In this document: positions 22,523 through 30,209 of the stretch, piece by piece | How positions within the stretch are numbered: the stretch's first letter is position 1 | How the letters are laid out: each line of letters starts with the position of its first letter | Origin: Hasllibacter sp963833115 | Lineage (GTDB): Bacteria > Pseudomonadota > Alphaproteobacteria > Rhodobacterales > Rhodobacteraceae | Assembly (NCBI GenBank): GCA_963833115.1 | Contig: CAWHWS010000002.1 | Location: 1,054,001 to 1,118,000, forward strand | Length of the DNA: 64,000 nucleotides | Direction of reading: 5' to 3' | Program-made: the position numbers and the translations under genes | Notes under the pieces: model-generated | What the model was told of the DNA's origin: nothing | Database searches by the model: none | What the model saw: the letters and a program-made list of their open reading frames with translations, nothing else

Positions 22523-24379
22523 ATGGACCTGGTGAACGAGTTCTTCGCCGAGGCGAAGCTGGGCGTCGCCCTCGCCATCCTGGGCGCCGTCTTCTTCGGC
22601 TTCCTGCTGGAGCGGCTGCCTCCCTCGGCCGTCGCGGTCGGCGGCGCGGTGGCGTTCCTCCTGGCGGGCTACATCACGACCGACGACGTGCTCGCCGTCT
22701 TCTCCAACCCGGCGCCGATCACCATCGCGGCGATGTTCATCCTCTCGGGCGCCCTCGTGCGCACCGGCGTGATCGACGCGGCCGCGAACGTCCTCGTCGC
22801 CCAGGCGCGCAGCCGCGGCTGGGTCGCGGTCGTCGCGCTCCTGATCGGGGCCTGCGTCCTCTCGGGGCTGATGAACAACACCCCCCTGGTGATCGTCCTG
22901 ATCCCGGTGGTGATCCGCATGGCCGGCACGCTCGGCGTCGCGCCCACGCGGCTCCTGATCCCGCTCTCCTACGCCTCCATCCTGGGCGGCACTCTGACCT
23001 TGGTGGGCACGTCCACGAACCTCCTGATCGACGGCGTCGCCCGGCGAGAGGGGCTGGCCCCGCTCGGCATGCTGGAGATCCTGCCCTACGGCCTCGCCGC
23101 CGCCGCCGCGGGGGGCGTCACGCTCGCCCTCCTCGCGCCGCGCCTCCTGCCCGACCGCGGCTCCGCCGGCGCGGCGGTGGAGGGCGAGGACGTCGCCTTC
23201 CTCACCGAGGTGCGCCTCACCGAGCCCGCCCAGGCCGGGACCGCCCAGGCGACCGCCCAGGCCGGGACCGCCCAGGCCGGGCCGGCACCGGGCGAGCCCG
23301 CCGCGGAGGGCCGCGCCCTCGGCGCGCTGGGCGATCTGCGCCACAGCCGCCTGCGCGCGATCCTGCGCGGCGGGCGGCGGCTGCGCCCCGATCCCGAGCT
23401 CGCGATCGAGCCCAACGACCGGATCGTCCTGACCGCGACCCGGGCCGAGATCCTCACCCTGGAGGACCATCCCGAATACCGCGTCGGCCTCGGCGTCCCG
23501 GCCGAGCGCGAGGCGGGCGAGGACGCGCTCGTGCGCATCGAGGCGACGGTCACGCCGGAGCTCTCGGGGGCCGGGCGGCGCATGGGCGAGCTCGAATGGC
23601 CGCAGCGCTTCGGCGTGCGCGTGCTGGGCGTCGCGCGCCACCGCCACCTGCCGGGGCCCGAGCTCGCCAAGGTCCGGCTGCGCCCGGCCGACCGGGTCCT
23701 CCTCGAAGGCCCGGCGGAGGCGGTGGCGGCGGTGGTCGAGGCCGCCGACCTCATCGCCGGGAGCGAGCCGCGCGCGCGCTCCTTCCGCCGCCGCCGCGCC
23801 CCCCTGGCGCTGGGCGCGATGCTGGCCGTGGTCGGGCTCGCGATCCTGGACGTCGCGCCGATCGTGACCCTGGCGCTGATCGGCGTCGCCTTCATCCTCC
23901 TGGTGCGCTGCATCGACGCCGACGAGGCCTGGGGCGCGATCGACGGCTCCACGCTCGTCCTGATCTTCGCCATGCTCGCCGTCGGCCGCGGGCTCGAGAA
24001 CACCGCCGTGATCGAGACGCTCGTCGCCTGGCTCACGCCCGCCCTGGCGCAGATCTCGCCCTTCGCGCTCCTCCTCGCGATCTACGCGCTGACCTCGGTC
24101 CTGACCGAGCTCGTCTCCAACAACGCGGTCGCTGTGATCCTGACGCCGCTCGCCATCGGCCTCGCGCAGGCGCTGGGCGTCGATCCGCGCCCGCTCGTCT
24201 ACGCGATCATGCTGGGCGCCTCGGCGAGCTTCGCCACGCCCATCGGCTATCAGACCAACACCCTCGTCTACGCCGCGGGCAACTACCGCTTCACCGACTT
24301 CCTGCGCATCGGCCTCGTGATGAACGTCGTCGTCGGCCTCGCCTCGTGCACCGCGATCCACCTCATCGCCGGCCCCTGA
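22523..24379 (+). CDS. SLC13/DASS-type anion permease with TrkA-C domains
   Basis: 618 aa. Two halves of membrane helices (residues 12-200 and 430-615) flank a cytoplasmic region with two RCK/TrkA-C-like domains (about 270-420). The first half contains GLMNNTPLVIVLIPVVI and LGGTLTLVGTSTNLLIDG; the second has the matching TELVSNNAVAVILTPLAIG and SFATPIGYQTNTLVY, the paired SNT-type substrate sites of this family. Substrates in relatives are sulfate or dicarboxylates; here it is not known. A short AQAGT-type tandem repeat occupies the linker near residue 240. It sits in the interrupted rnc-era interval. Confidence 0.88.
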   Translation: MDLVNEFFAEAKLGVALAILGAVFFGFLLERLPPSAVAVGGAVAFLLAGYITTDDVLAVFSNPAPITIAAMFILSGALVRTGVIDAAANVLVAQARSRGWVAVVALLIGACVLSGLMNNTPLVIVLIPVVIRMAGTLGVAPTRLLIPLSYASILGGTLTLVGTSTNLLIDGVARREGLAPLGMLEILPYGLAAAAAGGVTLALLAPRLLPDRGSAGAAVEGEDVAFLTEVRLTEPAQAGTAQATAQAGTAQAGPAPGEPAAEGRALGALGDLRHSRLRAILRGGRRLRPDPELAIEPNDRIVLTATRAEILTLEDHPEYRVGLGVPAEREAGEDALVRIEATVTPELSGAGRRMGELEWPQRFGVRVLGVARHRHLPGPELAKVRLRPADRVLLEGPAEAVAAVVEAADLIAGSEPRARSFRRRRAPLALGAMLAVVGLAILDVAPIVTLALIGVAFILLVRCIDADEAWGAIDGSTLVLIFAMLAVGRGLENTAVIETLVAWLTPALAQISPFALLLAIYALTSVLTELVSNNAVAVILTPLAIGLAQALGVDPRPLVYAIMLGASASFATPIGYQTNTLVYAAGNYRFTDFLRIGLVMNVVVGLASCTAIHLIAGP

Positions 24380-24465
24380 CCCCGCCGCCGCCCGCCGGCC
24401 CCCGCTCCGCTTCCCATCGCCCCGCCGCCGCGCTATCCCCGCGCACCCCTGCCGGAGATCCGCCC

Positions 24466-25509
24466 ATGACCGATAGCCCCGGCCCCCCGCCCGACGACGC
24501 GCCCGACGACGCGCCACGCGACGCGCCCGGCGACGCGCCCGGCGACGTCCCAGACGACGGCCCCGGCGGCGCCCCCGGCGCCCCCGGCGCCGCGCCGGAC
24601 GCGCCCCGCCGCGCGGGGTTCGTCGCGCTGATCGGGGAGCCGAACGCCGGCAAGTCGACGCTCCTGAACCGCATGGTCGGGGCCAAGGTCTCCATCGTCA
24701 CGCACAAGGTGCAGACCACGCGCGCGCGCATCCGCGGCGTGATGATCCGCGGCGCCGCGCAGCTCGTCTTCGTCGACACGCCCGGCCTCTTCGCCCCGCG
24801 CCGCCGGCTCGACCGCGCCATGGTCGCCGCCGCCTGGGGCGGGGCCTCCGACGCGGACGTGGTCGTCCTCCTGATCGAGGCGCATCGCGGCCTGACCGAC
24901 GGGGTGCGCACCATTCTCGAACGCCTCGCCGAGGCGCCGCCCGCCGGCCCGGTCGTCCTCGCGATCAACAAGATCGACCGCGTCGAGGCGCCCAGCCTCC
25001 TGGCCCTCACGCGCGAGATGACCGAGGCGCATCCCCATTTCGCCGAGGTGTTCATGATCTCCGCCGAGAAGGGCCGCGGCACGGACGACCTCGCCGACTG
25101 GCTCGCGGGCGCCCTGCCCGAAGGGCCCTGGCTCTACCCCGAGGATCAGATCGCCGACCTGCCGCTGCGCATGATCGCCGCCGAGACCACGCGCGAGAAG
25201 CTGACTCTGCGCCTGCACCAGGAGCTGCCCTACCAGCTCACCGTGGAGACCGAGGGGTGGGAGGAGCGCCCGGACGGATCCGTGCGCATCGATCAGGTCG
25301 TCTACGTCCTGCGCGACGGTCACAAGGGCATCGTCCTCGGCCATCGCGGGGAGACCGCGAAGGCGGTCGGGCAGGCGGCCCGCCTCGACCTGGAGAGCTT
25401 CCTCGAACGGCGCGTGCACCTCTTCCTCAAGGTCAAGGTCCGGCCGAAATGGCTCGACGAGGCCGAGCGCTTCGAGGCGATGGGCCTCGACTTCCGCGAT
25501 GGCGCGTAG
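24466..25509 (+). CDS. era: GTPase Era
   Basis: 347 aa ribosome-assembly GTPase that binds the 3' end of 16S rRNA. G1 GEPNAGKSTLLN, G3 DTPGLF, G4 NKID and SAEKG are intact, followed by a C-terminal KH domain with HKGIVLGHRGETAKAVGQAA. About 47 extra residues precede the usual start: an acidic Asp/Ala/Pro/Gly tract built from DAPGD-like repeats. The ATG at 24466 is preferred as the first good start, but translation could in principle begin later. A REP hairpin pair follows the stop. Confidence 0.94.
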   Translation: MTDSPGPPPDDAPDDAPRDAPGDAPGDVPDDGPGGAPGAPGAAPDAPRRAGFVALIGEPNAGKSTLLNRMVGAKVSIVTHKVQTTRARIRGVMIRGAAQLVFVDTPGLFAPRRRLDRAMVAAAWGGASDADVVVLLIEAHRGLTDGVRTILERLAEAPPAGPVVLAINKIDRVEAPSLLALTREMTEAHPHFAEVFMISAEKGRGTDDLADWLAGALPEGPWLYPEDQIADLPLRMIAAETTREKLTLRLHQELPYQLTVETEGWEERPDGSVRIDQVVYVLRDGHKGIVLGHRGETAKAVGQAARLDLESFLERRVHLFLKVKVRPKWLDEAERFEAMGLDFRDGA

Positions 25510-25514
25510 GGGAG

Positions 25515-25546
25515 TGGAGACCCTCCGGTCGAGCCGGAGGGTGACG
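25515..25546 (+). repeat. REP-like hairpin, copy B
   Basis: Arms ACCCTCCGG and CCGGAGGGT around TCGAG, directly after era. Two stem pairs differ from copy A, with the partner base changed each time. Confidence 0.75.
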
Positions 25547-25572
25547 GCATCCCGGGAGGCTCGCTGCCCCCA

Positions 25573-25604
25573 TGTCATCCTCCGGCTCGACCGGAGGATC
25601 TCCA
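25573..25604 (-). repeat. REP-like hairpin, copy C (inverted)
   Basis: On the minus strand the arms are ATCCTCCGG and CCGGAGGAT around TCGAG. It faces copy B about 30 bases away, a BIME-like head-to-head pair that could fold as one long hairpin behind era. Confidence 0.75.
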
Positions 25605-25638
25605 CCCCGTCGCGCGCCCCCGCGGGCCGTCGGACGCC

Positions 25639-25691
25639 CCATGCGCATGGCATGCGCATCGGATGTGCATCCCCGGTGCATCGCCCGTGCG
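25639..25691 (+). repeat. 11-bp periodic hexamer element, copy 2 (upstream of DUF1491)
   Basis: Starts with CCATGCGCATGG, then GCGCAT, GTGCAT, GTGCAT and GTGCGC recur every 11 bp, giving five units, one more than the other copies. The last unit contains the GTG start codon of the DUF1491 gene. Confidence 0.75.
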
Positions 25692-26016
25692 CCTGACCTC
25701 GGACCTCTGGGTCTCCGCCTATCTCGCCCGCCTCCGCGGCGCCGGGATCCCCGCCGTCGTCGCCGCCAGGGGCGATGCCACCGCGGGCGCGGTCCTCGTC
25801 CGGGTGAGCCCCCTCGACGGCACCGGCACCCTCTACCAGCGCCGCTTCGACCTGATGACGAACGCCCGCGAATGGGCCGTCCTGGCCCAGGGGACGGAGG
25901 CCGAGATCGACGCCTCCGTCGCCGCCCAGCGCCGCTTCGACCGCGACCTCTGGGTCATCGACGTCGAGGACCCGCGCGGCCGCCATCTCCTCGACGAGGA
26001 GGGGCTTTCGGAGTGA
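25687..26016 (+). CDS. DUF1491 family protein
   Basis: 109 aa protein of the DUF1491 family, conserved between era and recO in Rhodobacterales and of unknown function. VRLTSDLWVSAYLARLRGAGIPA at the start and ARGDATAGAVLVRVSPLDG are typical. The GTG at 25687 matches the family start; an in-frame ATG at 25663 lies inside the repeat and would add eight odd residues. There is no Shine-Dalgarno sequence because the repeat runs up to the start. Its stop overlaps recO as GTGA. Confidence 0.88.
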   Translation: MRLTSDLWVSAYLARLRGAGIPAVVAARGDATAGAVLVRVSPLDGTGTLYQRRFDLMTNAREWAVLAQGTEAEIDASVAAQRRFDRDLWVIDVEDPRGRHLLDEEGLSE

Positions 26017-26732
26017 TCGACTGGTCCGCCGAGGGCACCGTCCTGTCGGCGCGCCGCCATGGCGAGACCGCCGCCATCCTCGAGGTCCTGACCCGCGAGC
26101 GGGGCCGCGCGGCGGGCCTCGTCCACGGCGGCGCCTCGCGCAGGATGGCCGCGACGCTGCAGCCCGGCACCCAGGTCGCCCTGCGCTGGCGCGCCCGCAC
26201 CGAGGACGCGCTGGGCAGCTTCGCGGTCGAGCCCGTCCGCTCGCGCGCGGGCGTCCTGACCGATCGCCTCGCCCTGGCCGGCCTCGCCGCGACCTGCGCC
26301 CTGGCGGGCTATGCCCTCCCCGAAAGGCAAGCGTTCCCGGACCTCTACGACGGCACGCAGACCCTTCTCGACGCGCTCGGCGATCCCGGCTGGCCGCTCG
26401 CCTATCTCGAATGGGAGATGCTCCTCCTCGAGCGCACGGGCTACGGCCTGGACCTGACCCGCTGCGCGGCCACCGGGCGGACCGACGGCCTCGCCTATGT
26501 CTCCCCGCGCACCGGCCGGGCGGTCACGGCGCAGGGCGCCGGCGAATGGGCGGATCGTATGCTGCCGCTCCCGCCGGTCCTCCTGGGCGCGGACGCGGAC
26601 GCCGGCGGCGTCGTCTCCGGCCTCGCGGTCACGGGGCACTTCCTGGACGCCTCGCTCGCCCGCGCGATCGGCCGCCCCCTGCCGCCCGCGCGCGGCCGCC
26701 TGATGGGCGCCCTGGCCCGGGCCGCGCGCTAG
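26013..26732 (+). CDS. recO: DNA repair protein RecO
   Basis: 239 aa. The N-terminal OB fold (ARRHGETAAILEVLTRERGRAAGLVHGG) and a helical C-terminal part with LLERTGYGLDLTRCAATGRTD are those of RecO, which loads RecA with RecR and anneals ssDNA. The C-terminal zinc finger is reduced to one Cys pair position, as is common in this group. GTG start, coupled to DUF1491. Confidence 0.93.
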   Translation: MIDWSAEGTVLSARRHGETAAILEVLTRERGRAAGLVHGGASRRMAATLQPGTQVALRWRARTEDALGSFAVEPVRSRAGVLTDRLALAGLAATCALAGYALPERQAFPDLYDGTQTLLDALGDPGWPLAYLEWEMLLLERTGYGLDLTRCAATGRTDGLAYVSPRTGRAVTAQGAGEWADRMLPLPPVLLGADADAGGVVSGLAVTGHFLDASLARAIGRPLPPARGRLMGALARAAR

Positions 26733-26799
26733 GCCGGCGCCGCGCGGCGGGCCGCCTGGGCGCGCTGGAAGCGCGCGCGGCGGGGGCGTAAGCGGTCCC

Positions 26800-27558
26800 A
26801 TGGCCGAACTCACCCCGCTCCTCTGGGCGCTCTGCGTCATGATCACGCTCCTCGCCGGCTTCGTGAAGGGGGTGGTCGGCTTCGCGATGCCCCTGATCAT
26901 GGTCTCGCTCATCGGCACGCTGCTCGACCCGCAGCTCGCGGTCGCGGCGATCATCCTGCCGATCGTCGCGTCGAACCTGCTTCAGACCCTGCGCGCGGGC
27001 CTCGCCCCGGCGGTCGAGGCGGCGCGCGACCACTGGCGCTACATCCTCGTGGTCTGCGCCGCGATCCTGGCCTTCGCGCAGCTCCTGCCGTCGATCGACG
27101 CGCGCGCCTTCGCCTTGATCCTCGGCGTCCCGGTGACGATCCTCGCGGTGGTGCAGCTCGTCGGCTGGCGGCCGCGGATCCCGCCCGGCCGGCGCCGCGC
27201 GGCGGAGCTCGGCGCGGGCCTCGTCTCCGGCGCGCTGGGCGGTCTGGCGGGCACCTGGGGGCCGACGACGGTGCTCTACCTCCTGGCGCTGGAGGTGCCC
27301 AAGGCCCGTTCGGTCCTCGTCCAGGGGGTTATCTACGGCGCCGGCTCGATCGCCCTCCTCGCCGCGCATCTGGCCTCGGGCGTGCTCGATCGCGACACCG
27401 CCCCCCTGAGCGCGGCGCTCCTGGTGCCGGGCCTGCTGGGCATGTGGGCGGGCTTCAAGGTCCAGGACCGGCTCGACGCGAACGTGTTCCGCCGCGCGAC
27501 GCTGGCCGTCCTCGTGATCGCGGGGCTCAACCTGATCCGGCGCGGCCTGGCGGGCTAG
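26800..27558 (+). CDS. Sulfite exporter TauE/SafE (TSUP) family permease
   Basis: 252 aa, seven or eight predicted membrane segments in the typical two-fold TSUP arrangement: AGFVKGVVGFAMPLIMVSL in the first half and SGALGGLAGTWGPTTVLYL in the second. The family moves sulfite, sulfoacetate, or other organosulfur anions; the substrate here is unknown. Convergent to pckA with a long hairpin between them. Confidence 0.88.
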   Translation: MAELTPLLWALCVMITLLAGFVKGVVGFAMPLIMVSLIGTLLDPQLAVAAIILPIVASNLLQTLRAGLAPAVEAARDHWRYILVVCAAILAFAQLLPSIDARAFALILGVPVTILAVVQLVGWRPRIPPGRRRAAELGAGLVSGALGGLAGTWGPTTVLYLLALEVPKARSVLVQGVIYGAGSIALLAAHLASGVLDRDTAPLSAALLVPGLLGMWAGFKVQDRLDANVFRRATLAVLVIAGLNLIRRGLAG

Positions 27559-27584
27559 GCGGCGGGCGGCCGCGGGCCGTCCGC

Positions 27585-27629
27585 GGCGCCGGGCGAGGTC
27601 CCCCGGACGGGGGGCACGAGCCCGGCGCC
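27585..27629. terminator. Hairpin between convergent TSUP and pckA genes
   Basis: Perfect ten-base arms GGCGCCGGGC and GCCCGGCGCC enclose an inner CCCCC/GGGGG pairing. There is no clear U-run on either side. Its position between convergent stops suggests a bidirectional terminator. Confidence 0.5.
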
Positions 27630-27637
27630 CCCTTCGG

Positions 27638-29236
27638 TCATCCGATCGCGACCGCCCGCACGTCGGAATCGATATGCGCCTCGTATTGCTCGAAATTATC
27701 CGCGAACATCGCGACCAGCCGGGCGGCCTGCGCGTCGTAGGCGGCCTTGTCGTCCCAGGTGCCGCGCGGATCGAGCAGGGCCGCGTCCACGCCGCGCACC
27801 GTCACCGGCACGTCGAAGCCGAAGTTCGGGTCCTTGCGGAAGGTCGCGTCGGCCAGAGAGCCGTCGAGCGCCGCCGACAGGAGCGCCCGCGTCGCCGCGA
27901 TCGGCATGCGCGTCCCTTCCCCGTAGGCGCCCCCGGTCCAGCCGGTGTTCACCAGCCAGCAGGTCGCGCCGTGCCGCGCGATCTTCTCCTGCAGGAGCTT
28001 GCCGTAGACCTCCGGCCGCCGGGGCATGAACGGCGCCCCGAAGCAGGTCGAGAAGGTCGGCTGCGGCTCGGTCACGCCGCGTTCGGTGCCGGCCACCTTC
28101 GCCGTGAACCCGGAGAGGAAGTGGTACATGGCCTGCGCCGGCGTCAGGCGCGCGATGGGCGGCAGCACCCCGAACGCGTCGCAGGTCAGCATGACGATGT
28201 TCTTGGGATGCCCGCCCATCCCGGTCTTCGACGCGTTGGAGATCGCCGAGAGCGGGTAGGCGCAGCGCATGTTCGCCGTCAGGCTGTCGTCCTCGAAGTC
28301 GAGCTCCCGTGTCAGGTCGTCGTAGACCATGTTCTCGATCACGGTGCCGAACTTGGCGCAGGTGTCGTAGATCGCGGGCTCGGCCTCGCGCGTGAGGCCG
28401 ATCGTCTTGGCGTAGCAGCCGCCCTCGAAGTTGAACGTGCCGCGAGCCGACCAGCCGTGCTCGTCGTCCCCGATCAGGACCCGGTTCGGGTCGGCCGAGA
28501 GGGTCGTCTTGCCGGTGCCCGACAGGCCGAAGAAGACGGCCGTGTCGACGGGGTTGTTCGGCGCGTGGTTGGCCGAGCAGTGCATCGGCATCACCCCCTC
28601 GGCCGGCAGCAGCCAGTTCAGGAGGGTGAAGACGGATTTCTTGTTCTCGCCCGCGTATTCCGTGCCGGCGATGAGGATCACCTTCGCCTCGAGGTTGATC
28701 GCGATCACCGTCTCCGAGCGGCAGCCGTGGCGCCGGGGATCGGCCTTGAAGCTGGGGCAGTTGAGGATCGTGAAATCGGGCTCGAACGCGTCGAGCTCGG
28801 CGCGCTCCGGGCGGCGCAGGAGGTGGCGGATGAAGAGCCCGTGCCAGGCGAGCTCGGTGATCACGCGCACGTCGAGCCGGTGCGCGGGGTCCGCGCCGCC
28901 GAAGAGGTCCTGCACGTAGAGCTCGCCGCCCGCCACGTGGGCGCGCATGTCGGCATGGAGCGCGTCCCAGGCCTCGGGCGCCATCGCGGCGTTGTTCTCC
29001 CACCAGATCCCGCCCTCGACCCCGGGCGTGCGCACGACGAACTTGTCCTTCGGCGAGCGGCCCGTGTGCTTGCCGGTCGAGACCAGGATCGTCCCGCCGC
29101 GGCCCAGGCGCCCTTCGCCGCGCGCCAGCGCCCGTTCGATGAGGTCGGGCTCCAGCAGATTGTAGTACGTCGCGCCGACGCCCTCGAGCCCGGTGGCGGC
29201 GAGGGTGTGGGCGGGGTTCACGCGGCCATGTTCCAA
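27638..29236 (-). CDS. pckA: Phosphoenolpyruvate carboxykinase (ATP)
   Basis: 532 aa. Converts oxaloacetate plus ATP to PEP and CO2, the entry to gluconeogenesis. Signature motifs: STGKHTGRSPKDKF, the kinase loop GLSGTGKTTLSADPNR, the metal site IGDDEHGWS, and the C-terminal NTGWTGGAYGEG. The start is a TTG at 29236 giving MEHGRVNPAHT, which matches relatives starting M-x-x-GRVNP, with GGAG about nine bases upstream. It is divergent from chvI with a 240-base gap, an arrangement kept in Rhizobiales and Rhodobacterales, where ChvI is reported to influence pckA. Confidence 0.96.
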   Translation of the reverse strand: MEHGRVNPAHTLAATGLEGVGATYYNLLEPDLIERALARGEGRLGRGGTILVSTGKHTGRSPKDKFVVRTPGVEGGIWWENNAAMAPEAWDALHADMRAHVAGGELYVQDLFGGADPAHRLDVRVITELAWHGLFIRHLLRRPERAELDAFEPDFTILNCPSFKADPRRHGCRSETVIAINLEAKVILIAGTEYAGENKKSVFTLLNWLLPAEGVMPMHCSANHAPNNPVDTAVFFGLSGTGKTTLSADPNRVLIGDDEHGWSARGTFNFEGGCYAKTIGLTREAEPAIYDTCAKFGTVIENMVYDDLTRELDFEDDSLTANMRCAYPLSAISNASKTGMGGHPKNIVMLTCDAFGVLPPIARLTPAQAMYHFLSGFTAKVAGTERGVTEPQPTFSTCFGAPFMPRRPEVYGKLLQEKIARHGATCWLVNTGWTGGAYGEGTRMPIAATRALLSAALDGSLADATFRKDPNFGFDVPVTVRGVDAALLDPRGTWDDKAAYDAQAARLVAMFADNFEQYEAHIDSDVRAVAIG

Positions 29237-29476
29237 GGGGTGCGGCTCCTGCTGGGCGGACGGGTGGCGTGGCGGGCATATCACGGCCCGGCGGTCCGGC
29301 AACGCCGCCCGCGGGCGTTTAGCGCCAACAGGCCGGCGCGCCGCCTTCCGCGCCGCGGTAAACGCTTCGTTCATTCGCGCGGGCGAGAAGGGGACGATCC
29401 TGGCGCGATTCGCTCCGGAGCCGGGCCCGGTCCGGCGCCGGACCGGCGCGCCGCCCACCTTCCGGAGGCGCCCCCC

Positions 29477-30178
29477 ATGTCCCGCATCGCGCTCGTGGAC
29501 GACGACCGCAACATCCTCACCTCGGTGTCCATGACGCTCGAGGCCGAGGGGTTCGAGGTCGAGACCTACAATGACGGCCAGAGCGCGCTCGACGCGTTCG
29601 ACAAGAGCCTGCCCGACATGGCCGTGTTCGACATAAAGATGCCCCGCATGGACGGGATGGACCTGCTGCAGAGGGTGCGGCAGCGATCGCCCATGCCCGT
29701 GATCTTCCTGACGTCCAAGGACGACGAGATCGACGAGGTGCTCGGCCTGCGCATGGGCGCGGACGACTACATGAGGAAGCCCTTCAGCCAGCGCCTCCTG
29801 GTGGAGCGCATCCGCGCCATCCTGCGCCGTCAGGAGGTCGTCGCCGGCGACGCGCCGACCGCCGCCGAATCCGCCCAGGTGCTCGCGCGCGGCGAGCTGA
29901 CCATGGATCCGCTGCGCCATGCCGTGACCTGGAAGGGCAAGCCCGTGACCTTGACGGTGACGGAGTTCCTCCTGCTGCAAGCCCTGGCGCAGCGGCCGGG
30001 CTTCGTGAAGTCGCGCGATCAGCTCATGGACGTGGCCTATGACGACCAGGTCTATGTCGACGACCGCACGATCGATTCGCACATCAAGCGCTTGCGCAAG
30101 AAGATGCGCGAGGTCGACGCCTCGTTCGCCGCGATCGAGACGCTCTACGGCATCGGCTACCGCTACAACGAGGAGTGA
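29477..30178 (+). CDS. chvI: Response regulator ChvI
   Basis: 233 aa OmpR-type regulator. The receiver domain has ALVDDDRNIL, phospho-acceptor Asp in MAVFDIKMPRMDGMDLL, FLTSKDDEID and YMRKPF; the winged-helix output ends with VDDRTIDSHIKRLRKKM and YGIGYRYNEE. GGAGG stands nine bases before the ATG. With ChvG it forms the conserved envelope/acid-stress two-component system of alphaproteobacteria. Confidence 0.95.
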   Translation: MSRIALVDDDRNILTSVSMTLEAEGFEVETYNDGQSALDAFDKSLPDMAVFDIKMPRMDGMDLLQRVRQRSPMPVIFLTSKDDEIDEVLGLRMGADDYMRKPFSQRLLVERIRAILRRQEVVAGDAPTAAESAQVLARGELTMDPLRHAVTWKGKPVTLTVTEFLLLQALAQRPGFVKSRDQLMDVAYDDQVYVDDRTIDSHIKRLRKKMREVDASFAAIETLYGIGYRYNEE

Positions 30179-30209
30179 GCGCGGCGGGGCGGGATCGGGG
30201 AGCGGCACG

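Noticed and set aside
21209..24517. 1102-codon minus-strand open frame
   Set aside because: Antisense to the SLC13 permease and to part of era; only a short part near 21255-21420 looks coding and is treated in the pseudogene entry.
21379..25509. Long plus-strand frame joined to era
   Set aside because: Only the last 347 codons are Era; before that it runs out of frame through the permease gene.
27674..29476. Extension of chvI upstream through pckA
   Set aside because: Antisense to pckA; ChvI has a well placed start with GGAGG at 29477.
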